From contig NC_033556.1 of NCBI RefSeq assembly GCF_001680005.1, positions 744,001 through 808,000 of the forward strand: a stretch of 64,000 nt of DNA. Reading direction: 5' to 3'. Positions 37,001 through 48,300 of the stretch are shown here, piece after piece. The stretch's first letter is position 1, and each line of letters begins with the position of its first letter. The notes beneath the pieces are model-generated. The model was not told where the DNA came from, did not search any database, and saw only the letters and a list, made by a program, of their open reading frames with translations. A program made the translations under genes and the position numbers. Origin of the DNA: Plasmodium coatneyi. Its lineage: Eukaryota > Apicomplexa > Aconoidasida > Haemosporida > Plasmodiidae.

Positions 37001-38217
37001 GTCCACTCCCCTTATATGTGTCTACTTTCCCCCTATCAATTCGTGCATACTCACGAAGCACAATAAACTGTGCTTCTATTCTAATGAATAATATCGTTCC
37101 TTACCCACTTCACTCCGCCCTTATGTCCTCCGTTCTGATGATACTTTTTCATTACACACGTTGCACGTTCACATAAGGGTTTATCCTTGATGGTGCAGTC
37201 ATCACCACCTGGAGATGATTGAATTGGTGGTGATGGAGGTTGGGGTTTATTCTGTTCTTCTATTTTCTTAGTCACCTCTCCCTCAATTTTATCAGTATCC
37301 TTCAATTCTTCTTTGTCTATTTTCTGTATTATTTCCTTTGCATTTTCTTCTGACACAAATTTATCCTCTTTAACAATTTCCCCTACTTCCTCCATCTGAT
37401 TCTCATTATACCCTGTTACAGTCTGCAGAATGCTATCATCAGTGTCTTTTTCCTTTTTGCCATGCGCACAACTCTTTTCCTCCTTGCATAAATCCTTCTG
37501 CTCGTTAGAAACGTCCAAATAGTCCTGCATTTTATTCTTGTTTGCATTTAACCAGTCCTTTACTAAGTTACCTAATAATTTCGTTCCTACTTTCTGGTCT
37601 TTAAAAGTATAGTCCCCACATCTCCTCACAGTCTCATCACCATCAAATGTTCCTAACTGTGCACTAACAGCCTCCGTTGCATAATTAATCATATCCTTCA
37701 GTTGACAATGATCTCCAAACATTGCCCATATGAGTACATTCCCCGCTATACACCGAAACATAAGTTCTGTATCATCTATTTCTCTATGTCTTTGTCCTGT
37801 TTTGCTCTGTTTCGTCAATGTCTGATTCCGACCATTCATCCAGAGGAATATTTTCACTAGGGCTTTGCATAAGGGTTGGCTCCATTGTGTACTTTCGTCC
37901 AAGTAGCTTTCCATTAGATTCCTATCACATAGCGCCCGTACTATGCCATCCTCATATATCACATACCCAGGTATGGCATCTAACATTTTTTTCAGGTTGG
38001 TCCATAGTTGTTCCTACCAAGGAATAAAAGTTTGTAAATATATATTTAACTACTTCAGCTTATTCTTTTATTCAGTTCATTCCTGCACTAATGAACTATA
38101 TATAATAAGCAACGCACCATCCTTTGCTTATTTTCCCCTTACACCAGAAGCCTGTGCTCCATGCGTCCTCATCTGTTCCATCTGGAACTTAATGAACTCC
38201 CTTATATTTGGTGCCAT
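34048..38217 (-). CDS. SICAvar: SICAvar-3: SICA antigen, six exons, one alpha and two beta domains
   Basis: Exons: 38217-38143, 38013-37105, 36891-36226, 36065-35261, 35203-34944, 34494-34048; phases match, 1053 residues. Exon 1 starts MAPNIREFIKFQ. Exon 2 is an alpha domain to which the small cysteine exon (CERATCVMKKY), separate in SICAvar-2 and -4, is joined without an intron. Exons 3 and 4 are beta domains (ACQYITAGLQYIY; MACLALNVFAHDML; CEECKWDTC), the latter followed by a Pro/Ala/Gly-rich spacer. The exon 4 donor (T|GTGTAC at 35261) is the least sure site. Exon 5 has the membrane segment ending MSYLLWK. The tail ends in RFRV, after the reading frame leaves the VPKEQVP-type repeat. Confidence 0.87.
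34565..34830. repeat. Intron repeat GCGAAATCCTACAC
   Basis: In the last SICAvar-3 intron; about nine units of ACACCCCTAAAATGCGAAAT followed by CCTACA. Same family as 2310-2640. Confidence 0.85.
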
Positions 38218-39128
38218 TGTGATATGCTAATTATGTACTTATTCCCCTTAGGATTCCTCCATAATTCCATCAAATTCTGTACTTCCATATATATATTTTT
38301 GCATATTTCCTCTCCTTATGTTTATTTTCCTCCATTCTTATTGGTATTTTCCTTACACTCTTCTTTCCTCCTCCTTTTTTTTTCATTCCTTCTTTCAAAA
38401 ATTGAGAAGGAATTCTTCATTAGTCCACTCTACCTTTCTTCCTCCTTCTTTGCCTCCTTCCTTTTTCTCCTTCCTTCGTTTTTTTTCTTTTTTTTAATAA
38501 ATGCAAAAAGTATTAAGTTCTTCGTTCCATTTCCTTCTCTTTTTTTTTTTTTTTTTTTAAAAAAAAAGGGAAAGAAGGAATTATGCACTTCTTCTTTTTT
38601 CCTTTTTTTTAAACTTCTTCTTTTTTCCTTTTTTTTAAACTTCTTCTTTTTTCTTTTTTTTCCTGAAAATTTTTTTCTTTTTTTTCTTAACTTCCTTCCC
38701 TTTTATTTCTTTTCCTCGAAAAGAGGGTGAGGGAGAAACCTTCTCCTCCCCCTTCCTTTCCCTGTATGCACTGCCTTCTTCTAAAAAGGGAGGAAGACGA
38801 GGAAGGAAGAGGAGGTGAAAAAGGGAAATTACGCACCTTCTTTATTTTTCCTTTCCCCTTTCCTTATTTTCTCTTTAAAAAAAAAAAAGAAACCTCTCTT
38901 TTTTCTTATTTATTCTTCCCTTCTTTTCTTATCTTTTTTTCCTTTCCTCTTTTTTTTTTTTTTTTTTTCCTTAACCTTATTTTCTTCTTTTTCCTCTTTT
39001 CCTTTTCTTTCCTTCTTTTCTTTTTTTCTTCTTCTTTTCTTAGCGCTTCTTTTTTTTTTCCTTTTTTTTATTATTTGTTTCTTCCTTTAAAAGGAGAGAG
39101 AGAGGGAGAAGGAACTGAGGAAAGGGAC
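38218..39128. other. SICAvar-3 upstream region, polypyrimidine tract
   Basis: Mostly C/T on the plus strand from 38360 to 39080, with TTTCCTTTTTTTTAAACTTC repeated three times near 38595-38655 and one unit with the TATGCACTGCCTTCTTCTAA core at 38765. No gene. It ends at the tail exon of KIR-C. Confidence 0.5.
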
Positions 39129-40839
39129 TTATCTAATATAAGGAACAGAATATACTGTGGTGTTAGAATCGCCCCTGATGGAAATTGTTCCTGTTGAATA
39201 TGTTTCTGTTGAGTTGCCATCGTCGTCTTCTGATAAGGTGTTTAATTCTTGTCTGAAAGTTGATCTTTTATTCCTTCTATTGCTTCCACTAAAAGTGTTA
39301 CGAATGTTAGAAAAAAATGAAGTGTACTAAAATAAAAGGGGGAAGAAAGGTTGTTATGGGTGGAAAGAAAGAGAAGAGTGTTAACGCCTGTACCGTATAT
39401 ATATAGAGAGAGCGTGCACAGCTTACGCTTTAGCTTGTGCTTTTTCCTCTCCTCTCCCCTGCTTTCCTTCCTCCCTCATTTATTTATGATTGTTCAATAT
39501 AGAGTTAGTGGTCACGAATACCCCCCTCCCTTAGGTTTCCTTACACCCCCCCTTATAATGGTAAATTATAATTGGTCATTGTTCTACTAATAATTGAGAT
39601 GGTAATCTTACTTTATAAAGAAAGTAGACAAGTGCTGGTAGTGCTCCTATTCCTAATGTGCCTAATGTGGACGACACAGCAGCAGCGGGGATATTTGTTG
39701 TATTTCCTGTACTTTCTGAACTGGGTGTAGAGATAGGGAGAGTCGTTTCCATCTGATGACCATTTCCATGTTCATGACTATGTTGTGGACTACGTACTTC
39801 AACTTTTTGTCCTGAATAAGGAATTTGCTGCGTGGCTTCTGGAGGACCTTCTGGATGGTCTTCAATAGCTTTCACCACTTGCGTACCCAAATGGGGCTGC
39901 TCACCTTCTGTAGCCTCTTCTCCTTCTCCTTCCTTTGTACCTATGGCATCTTCTTCCTTTGGCCCTTCCTCTTCTTCGTTTTCCTCTCCATCAGACGCTA
40001 CTTCTGAAGGTTCCACTCTCTGCACTACCTTACACTCTAAATCTGACTGTAATATTTTGTCGTACTCGTCCTTTAATTCATTAAATTTTGCACAATATAT
40101 AGGTTCAGGAGTAGTACTGCTACGGTTACACGTACCGTCCAATGCACTATATGCTTTCTTAGCTTCTTTCAATTTTTCCTTTAACTTTCGACATATGGTA
40201 GATTCCTTATGCTCAGGTTTTTCCTGCAGTTTATAATAGTTATAGTAGTAGTCATATAGTATTTTAGCTTGCTTAAAAATTTCATCGCTAATTCCAGGGT
40301 ATATTTTAGTGCAACTGCATTTAGAGCTAAATTCCTCCAGTGCACTATGAACAAGGGAGATGGTATAGCTGAAATTAGACACGTTGATTTTTCCCTGTAT
40401 CATAGCATCACCTATCCAATAATATAGTAAATTACAACGTTGCCCATAATGCTTTTCCTTTGAGTCCATGTTCAGTGCGTAACAGAGCACATTTACAAAT
40501 TTCCTGGCACAATCGTGACTACTACTCTGTAACCACCCCAATACTGTTCCTAATTCTGTCTCAATTTACTGCTTCCTTTTTGTTCCTCTTTCTCCTTGAG
40601 GTACATTATACTCCTCCTGATTCTCCTTAAATTTAGCATATATTTCTTCTGAGGGTAAGGTAATTGTATCCTCCTCCTGCTGAAGATATGAATGTGATAG
40701 AGTGTGTGGTATGCAGACCAGTGTTCCCACATATGTACTTCTCCCATATTATTATTTCAATATGTGTACAAATTATTTCATTTATAATATTTATCCCGCT
40801 CCTTAAATATAAAGTAACCTGTGGTGATGGTGGTGCCAT
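39129..40839 (-). pseudogene. kir: KIR-C: kir gene with in-frame stop
   Basis: Exons 40839-40819 (MAPPSPQ), 40676-39612, 39326-39129; splice sites and phases are intact. Exon 2 encodes the kir domain (LLYYWIGDAM, ILYDYYYNYYKLQ), a long Glu/Gly-rich acidic spacer and the membrane segment ending LPALVYFLYK. However, codon 37 of exon 2 is TAA (40568-40566), about 36 residues into the exon and upstream of the YYWIGD motif, with the frame continuing open for over 300 codons after it. This is either a recent pseudogene or a single base error. Tail ends VYSVPYIR. A tandem repeat lies just upstream. Confidence 0.85.
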
Positions 40840-40884
40840 TTTTGCCCCTTCAATTATATATTCTTCCTGTATATATATATATAG

Positions 40885-41000
40885 AACAAACAAACAAACA
40901 ACAAACAAGGTTACAAACAAACAACAAACAAGGTTACAAACAAACGAACAAACAAGGTTACAAACAAACGAACAAACAAGGTTACAAACACTCAAAACAA
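40885..41000. repeat. 24-base tandem repeat
   Basis: About four units of AAGGTTACAAACAAACGAAC followed by AAAC, 50-160 bases upstream of the KIR-C start codon. The last two are nearly identical. Confidence 0.85.
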
Positions 41001-42200
41001 ACGAAGAAACGAATATACTTCTTCCCTTCCTTCATGTGTTAAGGAGGACGAAAATTTTGTTTACTTCCCTCTACATATATATATATTTATAAAACATGTT
41101 TGTACAGGTAGCACATCACTACCCCTTTCACACCCACCACATTCCCTTCCTATATTCCGTAGACCATTCCTTACTATTTATGTGTTCCTTTACTACAGTA
41201 TGATATGATAGTTCTGCGTATCGCTATTCTTTAAGGACATGATAGAACATTAAATTATTATTATTACGTATATTACACGTACGTATGCTTCCCTATTACA
41301 TTGTGCAAGCATGCATGCGCTCCTTTATTATGTACATATTAGAAGGGAAAAGGGGCTTGTGTAACTGCCTTTCTTCTTTAGAAAAAAATTTCAGAATATG
41401 CTACTCTATGTTCTATTTTCATTCTTAAATGGAGGAGCGGGGTGGTAGGTGGAAGGAAGGTTGTTAGGGTTGGTAGGTGAAAGGAAGGTTGTTAGGGCTG
41501 GTAGGTGGAAGGAAGGTGTTGTTAGGGGTCCTTGCTGGAAGGAAGCATGTACGGGGAAGTGTGCAGTTGGGTGCAGTTTTTGGTGTTAGGCTGAAGGAAA
41601 TGTTGCTCACATTTTTTTTGAGAAGAAAAAATAAAAAAAGTAAAAAAGAATATAAAAGAAAAAAAGAAGAAAATAAAGGAAAAAAAAAAAAAATAAAAAG
41701 CAACGAAAAGAAAAAAAAAAAAAAAAAAAAAAAAAGGAGGGGAGGGAAGTGTGTGGGGGGGGTGCAGTTCTTAGGGGTAGGAGTAAGGCTGTTAGGGTGA
41801 TAGGAAGGAAGGTCACTTGGTTTAGGAAGAAAAAAAGGAAAGAAAAAAAAAAAGATGTAATAAAAAAACCAAAAGATGGAAAAAAAGAAAGAAAAATGTG
41901 AAAAAAAAAAAAAAACAAAAAAAAAAAAGAGAAAAAGAGAAAAAGAGAAAAAGAGAAAAAGAAAAGAAGAAAGCAAAAAATTACCATTCTTACATATATA
42001 ATAAGTGAAAGGAAAAAATCATACATACATATACATATACTATATATATATATATATATTTATATATACTTATATATAACTATATATATAAATGCTATAT
42101 ATATGAATATGCATTTACATATATATATGTATACATATATACACATATATATATATGGACATACATATATATATAAAAAATATATATATATACATGAACC
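41001..42200. promoter_or_regulatory. Divergent intergenic region between KIR-C and KIR-D
   Basis: No gene. It contains a minisatellite patch (GGTAGGTGGAAGGAAGG, 41440-41530), a long A/G-only tract (41620-41980) and AT-dinucleotide-rich sequence (42020-42190). At 1.4 kb it is the shortest of the divergent kir promoters here. Confidence 0.45.
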
Positions 42201-42285
42201 ATGGGGAACGGAATATTAACGGTTTGTTATTCTTCCTATTAAAAATGGATACAATAACATATACATTACATATTACACGTACCGT

Positions 42286-42378
<93 letters not shown>

Positions 42379-43756
42379 AGCGTAGTACGAAGTAAGAATA
42401 CATATATATTATAATTTATTTTTATAGAAGGATGATTTAGACGCGATGTTGACTTCATACAGGGATTACTACAAACGGTTCAGCGGGCACAACGGTTCAC
42501 TTTATTGTCAATATACACAGAAGGAAGAAGAATTGAAGAAACAATTAAGGACAGATCATAATTTTGGGGACTATGCGAATCAAATTGTAGAATCCTATTG
42601 TTGGGTAGGTCAGGGCGGAAGGGGCAAGGCGCCCGATGATTCGTATTGCCATGCGCTGTATTATTGGATAGGGAGTAGGTTACCCAGGGAACTCGGGGAA
42701 GGTAATTCATTTTCGACCATTATAAAAGGCATTTACGATAAATTGTGGCAACTTGCTGCTGATCATAGTTGTAGCAATGTATATCCTAATATTAGCCAAG
42801 AATTTTTTCATCATATGAAAAAATTATTCGATTACTCTAAAGATAAGGACACTATACAGGCACAGTTACAGCGTTATGGAAACTCTTGCGATGACAAATG
42901 TAAGCAATACTTGGAAGGCATCTCTGTAGCTCATAGTTCACTAAGTTCAGGTTGTGGAAATAAGCAAGAGGGGCACTGTAAAGATTTTAATACAAAATAT
43001 AAAACACTTATTGGAGGGGACCTGTCAAAATTGACCTGCACAGTGCAGTCTACTACAAAGAAACCTTCTGCTGGAGATGACTTCGACCTTGGTGACGCCG
43101 TCGTAGATGGTAAGTGGTACATTTTTTTTATGGTGCTAAATTGCTTTATGATGGTGTGGTGGTAGGTTGGTAGATTGTCGTTGTTAGGTAGTATGCTCAT
43201 AGATTCGTTGTTAGGTGGGTGATGGTAGGTGGGTTGTTAGGGTGGTGGAAGGAAGGTGGGTTGTTAGGTGGCAGGTGGGTTATTAGGTGGTAGGTGGAAG
43301 GAAGAGTGGAGGGAGGAAGGGGTTAGAAGGAAAGGGAAGAAGGAAAGGAAAAAAAGAAGGAAGAATAATACGCTAAGATTATTTCATGTACTTATTTATT
43401 TTTCAGCTCAGCATGATTTTGTGGATGGTGTCTCTGGTGGAGAAGGAAAAGGAGGGAGTGACGGTGGTGGTAGTCACAGAAAAGAAGGAGAAGAGGGTAG
43501 CAGCAACGTCACTTCCATTGCAGTTCCTTCTGCATTAACTGCAGTAGGACTTCCTGCCTTAGCATACTTTTTTTACAAGTACAAATCACACCTCTTCTTC
43601 CTTAATGGGAATAACTCCTCTTCTGGAGGAAGCAGAAGGAAGAAAAAGTCCCTTAGAAGAGAATTCAACAGGTTCTCAAACGACGACGACGACACCTCAA
43701 CAACCATAAATTCATCCGAATATTCCCTTCCATATACATCATCATCATCTAGATAA
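42201..43756 (+). CDS. kir: KIR-D: kir variant antigen with CD99-like segments
   Basis: Exons 42201-42221 (MGNGILT), 42428-43109, 43407-43756; phases match, 350 residues. Exon 2 has the kir domain (ALYYWIGSRL, KLFDYSKDKDTIQ) and ends with KKPSAGDDFDLGDAVVDG. Exon 3 continues with VDGVSGGEGKGGSDGGGSHR and flanks, the membrane segment (GLPALAYFFYK) and the tail without interruption. In other kir genes an intron follows FLYK; here it is absent and the codons join exactly, so an intron was lost. The two segments match host CD99, with the proline-rich part between them missing at the exon junction. Intron 1 holds a TA then GT microsatellite; intron 2 is minisatellite. Confidence 0.92.
42289..42378. 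repeat. (TA)n then (GT)n microsatellite
   Basis: About 36 TA units followed by nine GT units, within KIR-D intron 1. Confidence 0.95.
43058..43495 (+). other. CD99-like segments of KIR-D
   Basis: 43058-43109 (residues 218-235) and 43424-43495 (about residues 241-264), separated by an intron and five residues. From memory both stretches, 18 and 24 residues, are identical or nearly so to extracellular parts of primate CD99. Mimicry of CD99 by KIR proteins was reported with the P. knowlesi genome. Confidence 0.85.
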
Positions 43757-43824
43757 ACAGCATCCACCTAGATGATCATCGTCTAGATGGACAAACATCT
43801 TTAGATGATAAACATCTAGGTTAG

Positions 43825-43927
43825 CATCTATATGAACATCTTACATGAACATCTTACATGAACATCTTACATGAACATCTTACATGAACATCTTACATGA
43901 ACATCTTACATGAACATCTTAGATGAA
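43825..43927. repeat. 13-base tandem repeat CATCTTACATGAA
   Basis: Eight units (the first and last slightly variant) beginning about 70 bases after the KIR-D stop. The preceding 43740-43825 has palindromic CTAGATGATCATC elements. Confidence 0.92.
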
Positions 43928-45328
43928 TACGAACAATAGACGAACAGACAAATAATAATAAAGAAGGAAGAAGAGGAAGTAATAGGAAGGAACAAATAAT
44001 ATAATAAAGAAAAGGGAATGCACCCTATCATCCCTATTGTTGTTTCTTCCTTTACTTACCCCAGTAATAGTACTACCATTGTTAGCCTTCCTTCTTTACA
44101 AGGAAAGTACCACCACCATCACACCATAATTACCACACTACCATCACACTATAATTATTACAGTTATATTAACAGTACACACATAATATGAATAGTCACT
44201 CCTGGAATTTTTTTTCTTTTTTCTTAACATGTTCTGTGTTCGGATTAGCTATTTATATATATATTCTATTTGCTTAGGTTTAGGTGAATTAAATTTATCA
44301 TTACTTTCCTTTTTCTTTTGCGTTTTTCATCCTTTCCGTTACCACCTGTTTTTTCATCCATTTGTTTCCCCATTTGTTTAAGCATTCTTTTTTTTTTTTT
44401 TTTTTAAACCCTTTCACGTACCAACTCGTTAGCAACCCTTTTCAGCGTTGCTACGTTTAACTTACCAATTGAAAATGCCTCAAACGTGTATGCTCCAGTT
44501 AACGCTGTGCAAAGGAAAAAAAAAAAAAAAAAAAAAAAAAAAGGAAAAAGAGTTCTAAGAAACATATAAAAAGAAGGGAATTTTTTTTTTATTTGGCAAA
44601 AATTATAAAGTGAAAAATAACAAGAAAGGAAAAAAAAGAAAAAAAAAAAAAAAAAGGGGGAAATTACAAAAGCGAAGGGGTGAAATGCCGAATTTGCGTG
44701 TTTTTCCATTTTCCGGAATTCCCAAATTCCTCACTTTACAAATTTGTAAAATTTCTCAAATTCTCAGCACTCCGCGAATTTTCGAATTTCATAAGTTCCC
44801 CCCGCGCTCCTTTTCTTTACAGAGTACAAAAAAAAAAAAAAAAAAAAAAAAAATTTTGACCTCTTCAAATAATTATTTATGTATAAGAAAAGAAAAAAAA
44901 AATTTTGAAAATAAAAAAAATTACCAGTGTAAAAACCTATAACAAAAAAAAATTTAATGAACATTCTACATGTTCAGTAAAGAAAATTTCTCAACACGTC
45001 CGTAAACTGAGAAAATTTTTTCTCCGTATATATTGACCACACCTGAGTGTAAACAATTTAATACGAAACGAAAAACAAAAAAATAAAAGGAAAAAATAAA
45101 AAATAGTGTGAGCATAGTAAAACATTATGTATGTCATACAATGGAAGGAAAATGGAATATTATTATCATACTTCATTCCTACTTATATGATCATATTATT
45201 ATGTCAAAGTGTTTCCTAACAAATCACCTAAATATGAAATTTCCTTTATCACACGCACACATATTTTCACTCCCATTTCAAACACATTTCCCAAACACAT
45301 ACCCCTTAATTTCCACACACTAAAACTT
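43928..45328. other. Convergent spacer between KIR-D and SICAvar-4
   Basis: A-rich and T-rich runs. AATT-rich short palindromes such as ACAAATTTGT and TTCCGGAA occur at 44710-44800. The conserved SICAvar 3' flank is at 44900-45080. One exon-like segment (44404-44504) is listed separately. Confidence 0.5.
44404..44504 (-). other. Exon-like fragment of unknown origin
   Basis: After a long T tract and the acceptor TTTGCACAG comes an open frame starting LTGAYTFEAFSIGKLNVATL and ending ELVRERV then stop, with balanced composition unlike its surroundings. A consensus donor GTAAGT follows the first 39 bases (44504-44466). I do not recognise the sequence. It may be a remnant exon or chance. Confidence 0.25.
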
Positions 45329-48300
45329 TTACTTTATATCCTTAACCCTACTCCTAAACCTGGAATCTGAACATGAAACCTGTTCCTTAGGAACAAAACC
45401 TTCCTCACTAAAGCAGGAATCTGAACATGGAACCTGTTCCATAGGAACACGTTCTGTACCAATATGGTCTTCCTCCGTAAACCCGGAATCTGAACATGGA
45501 ACACCTTCCTTAGGAACCTCTTCCTTAGGAGCATCTTCCTTAGGAGCATCTTCCTTAGGAGCATCTTCCTTAGGAAAAAAGTCTTCCTCCCTAAACCCGG
45601 AATCTAAACTTGGAACTTGTTCCATAGGAACATCCCCCTTAGGAATATATTTCTTAGGAAGAAAGTCTTCCTCCCTAAACCCGGAAACTGAACTTGGAAC
45701 CTGTTCCTTAGTGACATTTTCTTCTTTTATTAACTTAGAACCCATAAATTCTTGAACCAAAATTTCAAAAAAGTCTTTCTTCGTCAAATGCAGGTCTTCC
45801 CTTTGACATTCGTTTAAGACTTCTAAATGAATATCAATAATGGTGCGGCGACCAACACGACGACCAGTATGCCTTTTTGGCCTTCCCTTTCTCGTTGGAA
45901 CAGATCTTGGTGGTTTTCGTTCCTTTACTAAGGTATATTCATGTGGACCATCTGCCTTATCGTCCACATGAGCAAGGTGTTGTTCTTCCAAGGGGGGAGA
46001 GGTTAAGTGTTCCTCTCTTCTATGACGTCGTCTTCGCTTACCGAGGGTAAAATACTGAAATCAGAAGGTTAAAAAAAAAAAAAAAAAAATCTTTTTTTTT
46101 CAAAAGGCGACTGTTATTCTTAGCAAAAACAAGTACTACTTTTAATCTAAGTGCGAAATCCTACACACACACCCAAAAATGCGAAATCCTACACATACAT
46201 CCCTAAAGTGTGAAATCCCACACTCACCCCTAAATGCGAAATCCTACACATACACCCCTAAAATGAGAAATCCTACATACACACCCTTAAATGCGAAATC
46301 CTACACTCACACCTAAATGCCAAATCCTACACACACATCCCTAACATGCGAAATCCTACACACACACACCATAAGATGCGAAATCCTACACACACATCCT
46401 AAAATGTGAAATCCTACACATACACCCCTAAATGCCAAATCCTACACTCATCCCCTAAAATGCGAAAAATTACACCTTAAAACCGTAACCCTAAACGCGA
46501 AATCCTACTCACACCCTAATCTTACACCCCCACTGATTCATTCACTCTTTCTTTTTTTTCTCCTCTTTTTTATTATTCTTTTTTCTTTTTTTTCATTCTT
46601 TCTTTTTTTTTTTTTTTCTTCCATCTTTTCTTCCTTTTCTTTCTTTTTCAATTCTTTCTTACCTTCCAAAGGAGGTAGGTCATAGCAGAAATACCAATGA
46701 AGACAGGGATTACAGGAAGGTATGGGGTAAGGAGGTCAACCCCTTCCTTCAACACATTCCCTACTCCTACAACCTGGGGTGATTTTAAAGAATCTTTACC
46801 TCCTCCTCCCCCCTTCCTACCTAATCTTCCACCTGAGGCACTAGCCCCCTGAAATGGATCGAAACTAGAAGGGAGGCCAGAACTGGCAGGGTCCGATTTT
46901 GCAGGGGAAGGTTGAGTAGAGGGACCGACGGAGGCAGGAGCACCTGGTGAACCAGGAGAACCACCTCCACCTGGACCAGAAGGGGCACCTGGGACACCTG
47001 CACCTGGTACTAAACCAGCAGCTGCACCAGATTGAGGAGCATCATCCGATCCAGGAGGGGTGAGACTGGATGAGCTGGAAATACTGGAAGAACTACTTGA
47101 ACTTGAGCTCGAACTGGAAGATGCAGAGGGAGTTTGAGTGTCTGTTCCTGTACTTGGAGTTTGACTGTCTTGAGTTGTACCTGGGGGGATAGGAACTAAA
47201 ATGGTAGTAGGAGCAGATTGAACAACAGTGGTCTTCGCAGCACTGTCTGTCATAGAATAAATACCTTTACTGTACTTGCCTTCGTCCTCATATTTACCAT
47301 CCGTAGAATCTACTGGAGTATCCTCAAAGGTAAGCACAGTATCACCAACACGAACACCATCCTTCGTTTGAATAATGTTTTCCTTACCTGTTGGTTCTGT
47401 ATGCGGGTTAATTGGTGGTGCTGCTGGTAATGGTGTAGACTTTGCTGGTTCTGACTCACCTGATGATTCAGACCTACCTTGACTTTCTGAGTGCGATGTG
47501 GTTGCTGGTTCAGGTGATGTGGCAGGTTTGACTATCTTAGGGTCAGATTGACATATTTGCTCTATTGCTTCCATAGCTGGCTTTATTTTGTCATCCTCCT
47601 GGAGCTTCTCATTTATTTTTGGCCGTTGGCTCGTCCCTCCTCCAATGGTAAAATTTGAACATGTGTCCCACTTACATTCTTCGCACTTATTACTACCATT
47701 GTTGCACATAGTGCTGTAAAGACTTCCCCCTTTTTCAAATGCTTGTTTTATATTGTCCTCCGTGATAGAGCATTTTTCTTTCAGCATATCATGTGCGAAT
47801 ATATTTAATGCTAGACAGGCCATAGTTTGTTTAAATGTTTGGTTATTTTCTTTCTTCTCCTGAGAGTCGCTTCCCCCCTTATCCATCACAATACTGTATA
47901 TATTTTTTAAGCCTGCAGTAATAAGATTACATGCTAATTTCTTTGCTTCATCCGATTCACCACCTTTCTTTGCCATGCTGTCACAGGATGCATCATGCAC
48001 CTTGTTACTGTTGGCCATAGCAATAGACAGGTCTCCCAATATTTTATTCATGTCCCCATCGTCCCAAATGACACTCTGCCAATACAATGGAAAGAAGAAG
48101 GAAAAAGGAGGGGGGAACACGAAAATATCAATAATACTTATGCGAAAACATTTCCATTTTCCTCGTGTAAATCTATATATATGTTCGCCCAATTTCAATT
48201 CTATACAATTAGACAGCAATGTTCAATATGAATCCTTTCCAAACCTCCCACACCGGTTTGCCCGTTCCTCCGCCCTGCGCTTCCCTTTTGTCCCTGGTCC

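Noticed and set aside
39900..40020. Glu/Gly-rich spacer of KIR-C as a neurofilament-like host match
   Set aside because: Acidic low-complexity sequence with no ordered repeat or distinctive word; common in Plasmodium proteins.
43268..43406. Upstream extension of KIR-D exon 3 to an ATG at 43268
   Set aside because: The extension translates the minisatellite; the TTTTTCAG acceptor at 43406 gives the correct phase.
47060..47125. Serine run in SICAvar-4 as a meaningful host match
   Set aside because: Homopolymeric serine is too simple to assign to any source.
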